Below are positions 7,538 to 15,942 of a DNA stretch of 64,000 nt, piece by piece. Location of the stretch: the NCBI RefSeq assembly GCF_009856625.1, contig NZ_CP047241.1:372001-436000 (forward strand). Reading direction: 5' to 3'. The position numbers and the translations under genes are program-made. This DNA is from Aquitalea denitrificans (GTDB taxonomy: Bacteria > Pseudomonadota > Gammaproteobacteria > Burkholderiales > Chromobacteriaceae). The notes below the pieces were generated by a model. That model searched no databases and had not been told where the DNA came from. It saw only the letters and a program-made list of their open reading frames with translations. The number at the start of each line of letters is the position of its first letter. Positions within the stretch are counted from its first letter, which is position 1.

Positions 7538-10081
7538 ATGAAAAATACTCCTCCTGATATGCACAAACATGCGGAATCAGCACGCTCGGACCATGCCGGT
7601 TTGCCGTCAGCCATTGTTGGCATTGGTTGCTCTGCCGGTGGGCTGGAAGCGCTGGAGGCATTTGTGGCGGGCATTACACCAGGCCTTGGCGTGTCGCTGG
7701 TGATTGTTCAGCATCTGGCACCCGACTTCGCCAGTATCCTGCCGGAATTGCTGGCCAGCCATACCCGGCTGGCTGTGCATGAGGCCCGGCACGGTACGCC
7801 GATTCTGCCCGATTGTATTTATGTGATTCCACCCAACAAGACTTTAAGCTTTGATCGTGGCTGCCTGTATCTTTCCACACCTCCGGCGGGGCTGCGCTTA
7901 CCCGTCGATCACCTGTTTCACACGCTGGCCCATGGGCTGGGAAAGCGTAGCATCGGTGTCATCCTGTCCGGCATGGGGGAGGATGGCATGCTGGGTGTGC
8001 AGGAAATGAAGGCCTGTGGGGGGCGTACGTATGCGCAGGACCCGCTGACCGCACGTGCGGACAGTATGCCGCGCAGTGCAATAGAACGTGGTGTGATCGA
8101 TTTCATTGCCAGCCCGGAACGCCTGGCAAGACTTGTGCTTGAGCAATGTACACAGCAGGAGGATGAGCGCCAGTCAGCAGCGCTGGCCGAGCCTGCCCAG
8201 CAAGAGGCCATGCGGGAAATCATTGCCTTGCTGCAACAACATACGGGCAATGACTTTTCGCATTACAAGCCCAATACCCTGAATCGCCGCATCGAGCGGC
8301 GCATGGCGCTGCTGCGACTGGACAGCATGCAAGCCTATGCCGAACATTTCCGCAGCAATCTGCAAGAGCGCGACTGGTTGCTCAAGGAATTGCTGATTGG
8401 CGTCACCCGGTTTTTCCGCGACACCGCCATGTGGGACTACTTGCGTGACATTGCCATGCCGGCGCTGTTTGCACAGTATCCGGCAGGCAAGGCATTACGC
8501 GCCTGGGTGCCTGCCTGCTCCAGTGGAGAGGAGGCCTATTCACTGGCCATCCTGTTTCGTGAGTCGCTGCTGTTGCATCAGCCCGCCGGGCAATTCAGCC
8601 TGAAAATCTATGCCACGGATCTGGATGGCGACGCCATCCAGCATGCACGGCGTGGCGTCTACTCGTGCAGCATTGCACCAGAAGTGGGGGAGGCGCGGCT
8701 GAAGCAGTATTTTGTGTACGAGGAAGATCAGTTCCGGGTGAGCAAGGATATCCGCGACATGGTGGTATTTGCCACACAGAACATCATTTCGGATCCGCCG
8801 TTTACCCGGCTGGACATCCTGTCATGTCGCAATCTGATGATTTATCTGGACTCCGTATTACAGGAAAAACTGCTTCCCCTGTTTCATTACGCACTCTGTA
8901 GCGGTGGAATTCTGGTGCTGGGCAGTGCGGAAACCATCGGCCGGTTTTCTACCCTGTTTGTACCGCTCGACAAGAAAAACCGTATCTTTTCCCGTGGAAA
9001 CGAAGCGAGCAGCAGTCGCGCCCTGGAAATAGCACTGCGAACAGAGACGCGCTTGTTGCCGCAGATTGAAGAAACAATGCCAGATTACCGAAAAAGCCTT
9101 GAGTACCAGACTGATCAACTCATTCAGCAAAATTATGCGCCAGCAGGGGTATTGATAAATAACGACGGGGATATTCTCTATATCAGCGGCCGGGTGGGGA
9201 AATATCTGGAGCCGGCAGCCGGCAAGGTCAATGTGAACATCCATGCCATGGCACGCGAAGGTTTGGCTAGTGCACTGCATTCGGCGATCCAGCAAGTGCT
9301 GTCCGGAGAGGAAAGGGTGCAACTGCATGATTTGCAGGTCGATGTCTTTGGAACGCCACAGCGCTTTCATCTAACCGTTCAGCACATTCGGCAGCCTGCG
9401 GAGCTGCAGGGCCGACTGCTGGTGGTGTTTACCGAGGCACCACCACCCAAGGCCCGATCACGGCGCCGCATTCCTGCCAGCGAGCGTGAGCTGATGCTGG
9501 AGGATGAACTGGAACAAACCCGCAAGCTGCTGCGCTCGATGCAGGAAGACATGCAGATTGCCCTGGAAGAAATGAATTCCGGCAATGAAGAGCTGCAGGC
9601 TACCAACGAGGAACTGACGACTTCGCGCGAAGAGCTGCAATCGTTGAACGAAGAGCTGCAAACCATCAACGTCGAACTGCAGGCCAAGCTGGATGACCTG
9701 ACCTGGGAACGCAATGACATGAACAACCTGCTGAACAGCACGGAGATTGCCACCGTATTCCTGGATGGTGACATGCGCTTGCGGCGTTTTACCCGCCATG
9801 CCACCACCCTGTTCAAGCTCATTCCCGGCGATATCGGCCGACCTTTGTCCGACATCCGCAGCGAACTGGAATATCCTCAGCTGCTTAACGATGCGACCAA
9901 GGTGTTGCAAACCCTTGTCTTTGAAGAAAAACGCGTACATAGCCACAACGGAAGGTGGTACCGCGTACGCATCATGCCTTACAGACGGCTGGACAACGTT
10001 ATTGACGGTATCGTGATCACTTTCATCGACACGACGGAGATTGCCAGCCTGGAAGCGCGGCTGCAACAGCATATGGAGTAA
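7538..10081 (+). CDS. CheB-CheR-PAS fusion protein
   Basis: About 847 aa combining both receptor-modification enzymes. The CheB methylesterase domain (about residues 20-205) keeps the catalytic serine (GIGCSAGG), histidine (VQHLAPDF) and aspartate (SGMGEDGM). The CheR methyltransferase (about 215-480) shows VTRFFRD, the SAM-binding ACSSGEEAY and ATDLD, and the SCRNLMIYLD motif. A long heptad coiled coil (NEELQ/REELQ repeats, about 640-715) leads to a C-terminal PAS domain. There is no receiver domain on CheB, so control by a CheA kinase is not expected. Proteins of this type are usually linked to sensory systems other than flagellar chemotaxis. Start uncertain: a GTG at 7511 is also possible and neither has a good ribosome-binding site. 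The next gene starts five bases later. Confidence 0.93.
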   Translation: MKNTPPDMHKHAESARSDHAGLPSAIVGIGCSAGGLEALEAFVAGITPGLGVSLVIVQHLAPDFASILPELLASHTRLAVHEARHGTPILPDCIYVIPPNKTLSFDRGCLYLSTPPAGLRLPVDHLFHTLAHGLGKRSIGVILSGMGEDGMLGVQEMKACGGRTYAQDPLTARADSMPRSAIERGVIDFIASPERLARLVLEQCTQQEDERQSAALAEPAQQEAMREIIALLQQHTGNDFSHYKPNTLNRRIERRMALLRLDSMQAYAEHFRSNLQERDWLLKELLIGVTRFFRDTAMWDYLRDIAMPALFAQYPAGKALRAWVPACSSGEEAYSLAILFRESLLLHQPAGQFSLKIYATDLDGDAIQHARRGVYSCSIAPEVGEARLKQYFVYEEDQFRVSKDIRDMVVFATQNIISDPPFTRLDILSCRNLMIYLDSVLQEKLLPLFHYALCSGGILVLGSAETIGRFSTLFVPLDKKNRIFSRGNEASSSRALEIALRTETRLLPQIEETMPDYRKSLEYQTDQLIQQNYAPAGVLINNDGDILYISGRVGKYLEPAAGKVNVNIHAMAREGLASALHSAIQQVLSGEERVQLHDLQVDVFGTPQRFHLTVQHIRQPAELQGRLLVVFTEAPPPKARSRRRIPASERELMLEDELEQTRKLLRSMQEDMQIALEEMNSGNEELQATNEELTTSREELQSLNEELQTINVELQAKLDDLTWERNDMNNLLNSTEIATVFLDGDMRLRRFTRHATTLFKLIPGDIGRPLSDIRSELEYPQLLNDATKVLQTLVFEEKRVHSHNGRWYRVRIMPYRRLDNVIDGIVITFIDTTEIASLEARLQQHME

Positions 10082-10086
10082 GGCTG

Positions 10087-11985
10087 ATGGTCAAGTCCCA
10101 TGCAAGACGAAATGCTGCTAGCTTGCGCCAGCGTGCCGAGCAAAGGCTCAAAGCCATGCCGGTGCATTTGCCAGGGATGCCTGACCCACACCGTATGCTC
10201 CATGAGCTGCAAGTGCATCAGATTGAACTGGAAATGCAAAATGAAGAACTGAAGCTTTCCAATGAAGCACTGCGGCTGGCTTCCTGCGTTTTCAGTCACA
10301 GCCACGAAGGCATTGTCATTACCGATGGCGCCATGCGCATTGTCGACATCAATCCCGCATTTACAACGATTACCGGTTTTTCTGCGCAGGACAGCATTGG
10401 CCAGACGCCGGCCATGCTGGTGTGCAAAGGAGAAGACGGCCTGCAACTCAGGGTTGTGCTGCGTGCACTGTACCGCTATGGCAGCTGGTGCGGGGAGTTG
10501 AATTGCCTGAGGCGCGATGGGACCTCTTATCCAGTACGCCTGTTTCTGGCCTTGTTGCGTGGGCCAGCAGGTGCAGGGCGGGTGGAACGGCACTATATCG
10601 GCTTTTTTTCCGATATCAGTCAGATACGGTTGCACGAAGACGAACTGAATCGTATGGCCAACTACGATTTGCTCACCAGCCTGCCTAACCGACGATTGCT
10701 GACCGAGTGGCTGAATCTGGCCATCCATCGGGCGCAACGCACCGGCAAGCGCCTGGCCGTGTGTTATCTGGATCTGGATGGCTTCAAGGCGGTCAACGAC
10801 AATCTCGGACACGAGGCCGGAGACCAATTGTTAGTGGATATAGCCGACCGTTTGCGGCTGGCCCTGCGCGTCAACGATATCATCGCCCGGCTTGGCGGCG
10901 ATGAGTTCGTGTTGCTGCTGACCGATCTGGCCGATGACGAGGAGTACCGGCTGGTGCTGGATCGCGTCCTGGAAACCGTGGCCACACCACTGCTGCTCGC
11001 AGGCAGTCTGGTCCAGGTTTCGGCCAGCATCGGCGTCACGGTTTATCCGCATGATGGCGCTGACACTGACACCCTGTTGCGCCATGCCGATCAAGCCATG
11101 TATCTGGCCAAACAGTCCGGTAAAAACCGATACCATTATTACGACCTGGCCCAGGACAAGCTGATGCGTGAATACCACGATCAGCTATCGCGGCTGACCA
11201 ATGCGCTGGAGCAAGGAGAACTGCTGCTGGTGTATCAGCCCAAGGTCGATCTGCGCGATGGCAAGGTGATCGGACTGGAGGCCTTGTTGCGTTGGCAGCA
11301 TCCCGAGCTGGGTTTGCTGCTGCCGGAAAGTTTCCTGAAAGTGCTGGAAGGCAGCATGACCGAGCTGGGGCTGGGCAACTGGGTGGCCAACCAGGTATTG
11401 CAGCAAATGGAAAGCTGGCGGCAACAAGGCTGGGTGCTGGATGTCAGCATCAACATCAGCGCCAGCCAGTTGCAGCAGCCGGATTTTGCCGACAACTTGC
11501 TGCAGCAGCTGGCGCAGTTTCCACAACTGTTACCGGCACAGCTCGGGCTGGAGTTGTTGGAGACTGCGGCCCTGGAGAACATCGTTCAGTCGATTCAGAC
11601 ACTGTTGATCTGTCGCGCGCATGGCATCAATTTTGCACTGGATGATTTTGGAACCGGCTACTCCTCACTAGCCTACTTCCGCAATCTGCCCGTCGACATG
11701 CTCAAGATCGACCAGAGTTTTGTCAGCAACATGCTCAATAGCCCGGAAGATCGCAATATCGTCGACAGCATCATACGACTGGCCCGCGCCTTCAACCGCG
11801 AAGTCATCGCCGAAGGCGTAGAAAGCCTGGCACATGGTGCCATGCTGTTGCAGCTGGGCTGCCATTACTGCCAGGGCTACGCCATTGCCCGTCCTATGCC
11901 GGCAGCATCCATCATTGCTTGGATGCAACGCTGGGAGCACGAGCGGGCATGGGAACACCTGCCCTCACTCGCCTCTACCTCATAA
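10087..11985 (+). CDS. PAS-GGDEF-EAL protein (c-di-GMP turnover)
   Basis: A 632-aa signalling protein. An N-terminal helical segment (QIELEMQNEELK) is followed by a PAS sensor (about 65-185), a GGDEF diguanylate cyclase domain (about 190-350) with an intact LGGDEF motif, and an EAL phosphodiesterase domain (about 365-620) with EALLRW, DDFGTGYSSL and EGVES. Both domains look catalytically competent. No membrane segment is visible, so it is cytoplasmic. It begins five bases after the CheB-CheR stop and its ribosome-binding site (GGAG) overlaps the end of that gene, so the two are co-expressed and probably work in one pathway. Confidence 0.95.
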   Translation: MVKSHARRNAASLRQRAEQRLKAMPVHLPGMPDPHRMLHELQVHQIELEMQNEELKLSNEALRLASCVFSHSHEGIVITDGAMRIVDINPAFTTITGFSAQDSIGQTPAMLVCKGEDGLQLRVVLRALYRYGSWCGELNCLRRDGTSYPVRLFLALLRGPAGAGRVERHYIGFFSDISQIRLHEDELNRMANYDLLTSLPNRRLLTEWLNLAIHRAQRTGKRLAVCYLDLDGFKAVNDNLGHEAGDQLLVDIADRLRLALRVNDIIARLGGDEFVLLLTDLADDEEYRLVLDRVLETVATPLLLAGSLVQVSASIGVTVYPHDGADTDTLLRHADQAMYLAKQSGKNRYHYYDLAQDKLMREYHDQLSRLTNALEQGELLLVYQPKVDLRDGKVIGLEALLRWQHPELGLLLPESFLKVLEGSMTELGLGNWVANQVLQQMESWRQQGWVLDVSINISASQLQQPDFADNLLQQLAQFPQLLPAQLGLELLETAALENIVQSIQTLLICRAHGINFALDDFGTGYSSLAYFRNLPVDMLKIDQSFVSNMLNSPEDRNIVDSIIRLARAFNREVIAEGVESLAHGAMLLQLGCHYCQGYAIARPMPAASIIAWMQRWEHERAWEHLPSLASTS

Positions 11986-12226
11986 CTGTCCGGCCAGGAA
12001 TTCCGCCAGCCGCTATGTATGCTGCTGCACCGACGACAGATACAGCCTGAGGGATGATGTGTCATGGGCTTGGTATGGACATACAGCGTCATTTGTCATG
12101 ATTTTTCTTTGCTGTTTTGGCGAAGCAAGGGTCATCCCGAGTACCTGCCTTGCTCCCGTTGCCGACGCCTTGCCTGCATCGGAATGCCTGCAAAGCGGGA
12201 TTGTTGACAGAAAGAATGGTGTCATC

Positions 12227-12544
12227 ATGACTGAAAAGGAAATTCTGGCACGAATCGTGAGCATGAACGGCAACCGCGACGGTGCCATTCTTGCTGGGTT
12301 CTGGTTACTGATGGGGTCTCGTCATGATATCCGTCTGTTTACCCTTGGCGACCTGCGCATGCTGTCCGGAGATAGCCGCTCCTTGTTTCATGCCATTAAC
12401 CAAGCCTACAGCAGCCAACGTTTTACTGCATTGAGCCCGGCAATGGCAACCAGACTGATGAGTATTCTGGTCGATTATGAGCATGAACACGCCAGAAAAA
12501 AACCGTTTGTGGACGCAACTGTTTCTGGGCTGGATGCAGGGTAA
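12227..12544 (+). CDS. Hypothetical protein, 105 aa
   Basis: Starting at the ATG at 12227, the product is 105 aa, mostly helical, with one moderately hydrophobic stretch (AILAGFWLLMG) near residue 20 and a basic C-terminal third. I recognise no family. An in-frame ATG far upstream at 11834 would overlap the EAL gene and is unlikely. There is no convincing ribosome-binding site. It follows the c-di-GMP gene on the same strand after about 240 bp. Confidence 0.45.
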   Translation: MTEKEILARIVSMNGNRDGAILAGFWLLMGSRHDIRLFTLGDLRMLSGDSRSLFHAINQAYSSQRFTALSPAMATRLMSILVDYEHEHARKKPFVDATVSGLDAG

Positions 12545-12941
12545 TGCATCGGCATCCGGCAGTGCTTCATCCACGGCTTGCGGGTAGATCAAGCTTGCTG
12601 TCGGTTGTTTTTTCGCTGCTGTCTACTCTGAGTGATGCGGCCTATCAACTAGCATAATTGCGTAACTAGGGCATGGATATGAGTATCATCGTTCCCCCCA
12701 GTCTGAAGGTGTCACAACCCGTCTGGCGATTCACGCGCTGTGCAGCAGGCTGACATGGATAGTTGAATCGCTCCGCTTTTTTAGATGGCATCCCCACCCG
12801 CAGGAACAGTCGCCGTGACCCAGCTTAGCCATCATCTGTTTCGGCCGAACTGCGGCAGACCTGGTTAGTGCATGACCTAATGGTTGGTTGCCACCACCTG
12901 TCCGCGCGGTGGAGAGTCCCGGCCCGTTTGTTTTTGCACTA
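12545..12941. other. 397-bp stretch without a recognisable gene
   Basis: Only very short reading frames occur here (for example 25 codons from 12673). No strong terminator hairpin or RNA gene is visible. It separates the 105-aa gene from the convergent AraC-type gene. It could be decayed coding sequence, but I cannot name what it came from. Confidence 0.5.
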
Positions 12942-13724
12942 TCAGTTGGCCTGTATTCTGACGTAAGCCTGTGGGCTCATCCCCAGTGTTTTACGAAACA
13001 GGGCAGTGAACGCCGAGGGGCTACCGTAGCCCAGGTCCAGAGCCACCGTTGTGACGCTTTGCCCTGCTTCAAGCCGGGCAATGGCGGCAAGCAAGCATGC
13101 CTGTTGCCGCCATTGCATAAAACTGATGCCGGTTTCTTTCCTGAAAAAGCGGGTAAAGGTGCTACGGCTCATGGCCATGCGTTTGGCCATGTTATCGGTA
13201 TCCATCTGCAGCGTCGGGGCGGCAAGCAATGTCCTGCACAGGTCGGCAAGGTCTTCATTCATTGGCAGCGGTGCATGCAAGGGCAAGACGGTGGCCATTG
13301 GGATTTCGGCCAGTAGCAAGTTCATCAGATGATGGCTGCGGCCCACTGTCGGGTACGCAAGGGGCAGATCCACCGCTTGCAGCAATAGCTGGTACAGCAG
13401 TGGACTGACAGCACAAACCTGGCAGTGCTCCGCCAATCCAATTTCTTCTGCTGCGTCCGTACTCACGAAGGTATTCAGCATGGTAACCGGGCCCAGCATC
13501 TGCATTTCATGTTTGATGCCGGCTGGAACCCAGACGGCCCGCCCTGTCGGGACAAGCCAATGCCCGAAAAGGGTCATCACACTGATACAACCTCGCTTGG
13601 CATAAGCCAGTTGCCCCCGCTCGTGACAGTGTGTCGGGTAGCGGCTGCCAGCGGGGAACTGGCGCTCTATCACCACCACATCTCTAGGTATCTGGCCTAA
13701 GCGCTCAAGCTCGGTATCTCTCAT
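12942..13724 (-). CDS. AraC-family transcriptional regulator with cupin domain
   Basis: A 260-aa regulator. The N-terminal part (about residues 15-90) is a small cupin (HCHERGQLAYAKRG, WVPAGIKHEM) and the C-terminal part (about 160-258) holds the two AraC helix-turn-helix motifs (MAKRMAMSRSTFTRFFRKETG; VALDLGYGSPSAFTALFRKTLG). This layout fits the NimR/RipA-like group, which often controls a divergent transport or detoxification gene. It is divergent from the hydrolase at 13826, with a perfect inverted repeat in the 101-bp gap. The effector is unknown. Confidence 0.93.
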   Translation of the reverse strand: MRDTELERLGQIPRDVVVIERQFPAGSRYPTHCHERGQLAYAKRGCISVMTLFGHWLVPTGRAVWVPAGIKHEMQMLGPVTMLNTFVSTDAAEEIGLAEHCQVCAVSPLLYQLLLQAVDLPLAYPTVGRSHHLMNLLLAEIPMATVLPLHAPLPMNEDLADLCRTLLAAPTLQMDTDNMAKRMAMSRSTFTRFFRKETGISFMQWRQQACLLAAIARLEAGQSVTTVALDLGYGSPSAFTALFRKTLGMSPQAYVRIQAN

Positions 13725-13743
13725 GCCCCAAACTCTATGTCAA

Positions 13744-13769
13744 TTGACCTGGCAATGAAAGCAGGTCAA
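13744..13769. promoter_or_regulatory. Candidate operator between araC-type gene and hydrolase
   Basis: TTGACCTG (13744-13751) and CAGGTCAA (13762-13769) are perfect 8-bp inverted arms separated by 10 bp. With 18 bp centre to centre, the arms would lie on nearly the same face of the helix. The position in a divergent promoter region beside a regulator gene suggests an operator. AraC-type proteins often bind direct repeats, so the owner of the site is not certain. Confidence 0.55.
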
Positions 13770-13825
13770 CCGCTTAATGCCTACCCTGTGTGCTTCACAC
13801 CATGCACTGCACACAGGGGAAAGCA

Positions 13826-14584
13826 ATGCCAAATTCGTATCATCGCGTGGGGAGCGGTCCACACCACGTCATTGTTCTGCACGGCTGGTTTGGTGATCGC
13901 CATTCTTTTGCACCACTGGAAGGCATGCTGAATCAGCAGGCATTCAGCTATCTGTTCATGGACTATCGGGGTTATGGTGATATGCAGTGCAGTACGGGCA
14001 GTTTCACTATTGATGAAATTGCCCGTGATGCTCTGGAACTGGCCGACACGCTGCAACTGGATCGCTTCAGCCTGATCGGTCACTCGATGGGTGGAATGGT
14101 AATCGAGCGTATAGCCAGCCTGCAGCCGCAGCGGGTGATTTCGATGGTGGGGATTGCCCCTGTTCCCTGCGGCGGAGTAGCTCTGGACGATTTGGCCATC
14201 AGTCAGCTGTACGCTGCAGTGGATAGTCTGGAGGGGAGACAAGCCATCATCGACCGCAGTACTGGCCATCGCTTACCCAGAAAGTGGCTGGAATGGAAAG
14301 CGGTATACTCCTGGCAGCATTCCATACCACAAGCATTCAAGGCTTATCTTGCTGCGTGGTTGCACACCGATTTCAGCGAAGAAGTCATTGGCAGGACAAC
14401 TCCTTTCAAATTGATTACCGGTGCACACGACCCGGTGTTCAGCGGTGCACTCATGCAGTCAACCAACATGCAGCGCTACCCAAATGCCATTCATGAGGTG
14501 CAGGCCAATGCAGGCCACTATCCGATGAATGAAACACCGCTGTCGCTGCTTATCAGTATGGAAACGTTCTTGCATGAGGCATAA
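13826..14584 (+). CDS. Alpha/beta-hydrolase-fold protein
   Basis: A 252-aa hydrolase of the fold that includes esterases, C-C hydrolases and haloperoxidase-like enzymes. The triad is visible: nucleophile serine in GHSMGG (near residue 95), aspartate in GAHDPVF and histidine in NAGHYPMNE. The oxyanion motif HGWFGD follows the first strand. No signal peptide, so cytoplasmic. The start at 13826 has GGGG upstream and fits the family's N-terminus; an ATG at 13790 is an alternative. The substrate cannot be told. It is probably controlled by the divergent AraC-type regulator. Confidence 0.88.
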   Translation: MPNSYHRVGSGPHHVIVLHGWFGDRHSFAPLEGMLNQQAFSYLFMDYRGYGDMQCSTGSFTIDEIARDALELADTLQLDRFSLIGHSMGGMVIERIASLQPQRVISMVGIAPVPCGGVALDDLAISQLYAAVDSLEGRQAIIDRSTGHRLPRKWLEWKAVYSWQHSIPQAFKAYLAAWLHTDFSEEVIGRTTPFKLITGAHDPVFSGALMQSTNMQRYPNAIHEVQANAGHYPMNETPLSLLISMETFLHEA

Positions 14585-14906
14585 AGCGAGAGGCCGAGCG
14601 AACTAGCCAAGTGCCTCGGTCAGAGCTCAGTATCTTAGCCATTTACCTTCGATGAACAGGGGAAGCGTAGCAAGACACATTGCGTTGTTACAGTTGCGCC
14701 ACGCTTTTCTATCTTGGTGATGTAGCTGGAAGAGCGCTGTGACAGTCAGGCTCACTGAAAAAATACGACGACTTAATTTAAGTCGGTAGGCATATGACTG
14801 TGTGGGGGGAGAAGAGCAGTATGTTGAAAAGTTGTCCCGCGAGAGGGGTAGCGGGATATTTTCAGAAAGTACTTACCATGGAGTTGCAGTAAGTCCTTGA
14901 TATTAT
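14585..14906. other. 322-bp intergenic region with two inverted repeats
   Basis: No gene is evident. CGACTTAA-T-TTAAGTCG (14769-14785) is a perfect palindrome with 8-bp arms. TCCCGC and GCGGGA (14835-14840, 14851-14856) form a hairpin with a 10-base loop; read on the minus strand it lies about 50 bp past the tRNA-Arg gene and is followed by CAACTTTT, so it may terminate that transcript. Confidence 0.4.
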
Positions 14907-14983
14907 TGGCGCACCCGAGTGGGATCGAACCACTGACCTTCAGCTTCGGAAACTGACACTCTATCCAACTGAGCTACGGGTGC
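14907..14983 (-). tRNA. tRNA-Arg (anticodon CCG)
   Basis: Cloverleaf on the minus strand: acceptor GCACCCG/CGGGTGC, D-stem GCTC/GAGT, anticodon stem TCAGT/GCTGA with loop TTCCGAA, T-stem AGTGG/CCACT with loop TTCGATC. The anticodon CCG reads the Arg codon CGG. The discriminator is G and the 3' CCA is encoded. All stems pair, with a G-T at the base of the anticodon stem. Confidence 0.97.
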
Positions 14984-15011
14984 GCTGTGCTGTTGCGGTA
15001 AAGCAGGGCGG

Positions 15012-15041
15012 ATCATAGCGCAAAGGGCATGTCCGAGTCCA
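15012..15041 (-). promoter_or_regulatory. Candidate sigma-70 promoter of tRNA-Arg
   Basis: On the minus strand, TGGACT (-35), an 18-bp spacer and TATGAT (-10), followed by the GC-rich CCGCCC. A GC-rich discriminator is typical of stringently controlled stable-RNA promoters. The predicted start is about 20 bases before the tRNA. Confidence 0.55.
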
Positions 15042-15052
15042 GTGTATGGTTT

Positions 15053-15081
15053 TTGCCTTGCTTCGCGGCTTACCGTATAAT
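15053..15081 (+). promoter_or_regulatory. Sigma-70 promoter of the cytochrome c5 gene
   Basis: TTGCCT, a 17-bp spacer and a perfect TATAAT, placed about 40 bp upstream of the start codon at 15124. It is back to back with the tRNA-Arg promoter. Confidence 0.75.
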
Positions 15082-15123
15082 CCCATCCCATCTTAATTGT
15101 CATTTTTTTCAGGCGAGGCTCGA

Positions 15124-15864
15124 ATGAGTAATGAGAACGGAATGGCTCCCGGTCAGATCATCAAGGTCCTGGTTGGCGTCGTTGTTGGTCTGGTAGTGGC
15201 GATCTGGTTGCTGGCCAAGCTGGCGACCGGTGGTTACAACGTTGATGCCGAAGTCATGACCAAGGAGGCTATTGCTGCTCGTCTGAAACCGGTGGGTGAA
15301 GCCAAGGTTAGCGATGCACCTCCGGGAATGCGTACTGGCGAGCAGGTGTTCAAGGCCATCTGTATTTCCTGTCACGGTCAGGGCCTGGCTGGTTCGCCCA
15401 AGTTCGGTGATGCCGGCGCCTGGAGTGCACGTATTGCCAAGGGCTGGGACATGCTGACCCAACATGCGCTGCAGGGCTTCAATGCCATGCCGGCCAAGGG
15501 CGGTGCGGCTGATCTGACCGACGACGAAGTAAAACGTGCCGTTGCCTATATGGGTAATGCCGGTGGTGCCAAATTCACCGAGCCTCCGGTGGGTGGTGCC
15601 GCTGCTGGTGCTGCGGCTGATCCGGCTGTTGTCGGCAAGAAAATCTACGAAAGCGTGTGCGTTGCCTGCCACGGTAGCGGTGCTGCCGGTGCACCGAAGT
15701 TTGGCGACAAGGCTGCCTGGGCTGACCGTACCAAGGTTGGTATGGATGAAGTGGTCAAGATTGCCACCAAGGGCCTGAACGCGATGCCGCCCAAGGGTGG
15801 TTTCGGTGGTAGCGATGCGGAATTCCGTGCTGCCATCGAATACATGGTTAACAGCTCCAAGTAA
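15124..15864 (+). CDS. cycB: Membrane-anchored di-heme cytochrome c5
   Basis: A 246-aa c-type cytochrome that carries electrons on the periplasmic side of the inner membrane. One N-terminal membrane helix (about residues 12-32) anchors it. Two homologous haem domains follow, with CISCH at residues 80-84 and CVACH at 179-183; each is followed by a downstream NAMPxKGG motif providing the methionine ligand. Two-domain cytochrome c5 of this form is known from Neisseria, where it passes electrons to cbb3 oxidase and nitrite reductase. The Ala/Gly-rich linker between domains (about 155-168) fits that. The start at 15124 has GAGG upstream; the ATG nine codons earlier would put a non-native segment before the anchor. 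The symbol follows Neisseria usage. Confidence 0.9.
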   Translation: MSNENGMAPGQIIKVLVGVVVGLVVAIWLLAKLATGGYNVDAEVMTKEAIAARLKPVGEAKVSDAPPGMRTGEQVFKAICISCHGQGLAGSPKFGDAGAWSARIAKGWDMLTQHALQGFNAMPAKGGAADLTDDEVKRAVAYMGNAGGAKFTEPPVGGAAAGAAADPAVVGKKIYESVCVACHGSGAAGAPKFGDKAAWADRTKVGMDEVVKIATKGLNAMPPKGGFGGSDAEFRAAIEYMVNSSK

Positions 15865-15883
15865 GTCTGGACTGTTTTCACAG

Positions 15884-15914
15884 AAAAACGCGCTGCTTGC
15901 AGCGCGTTTTTTTA
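15884..15914. terminator. Bidirectional rho-independent terminator
   Basis: ACGCGCTGC and GCAGCGCGT form a GC-rich stem flanked by A-run and T-run, so it can end transcription of both cytochrome c5 (plus) and rep (minus). Confidence 0.9.
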
Positions 15915-15942
15915 TTGCCGCACGCGGTGTCGCGTGAGCGGT

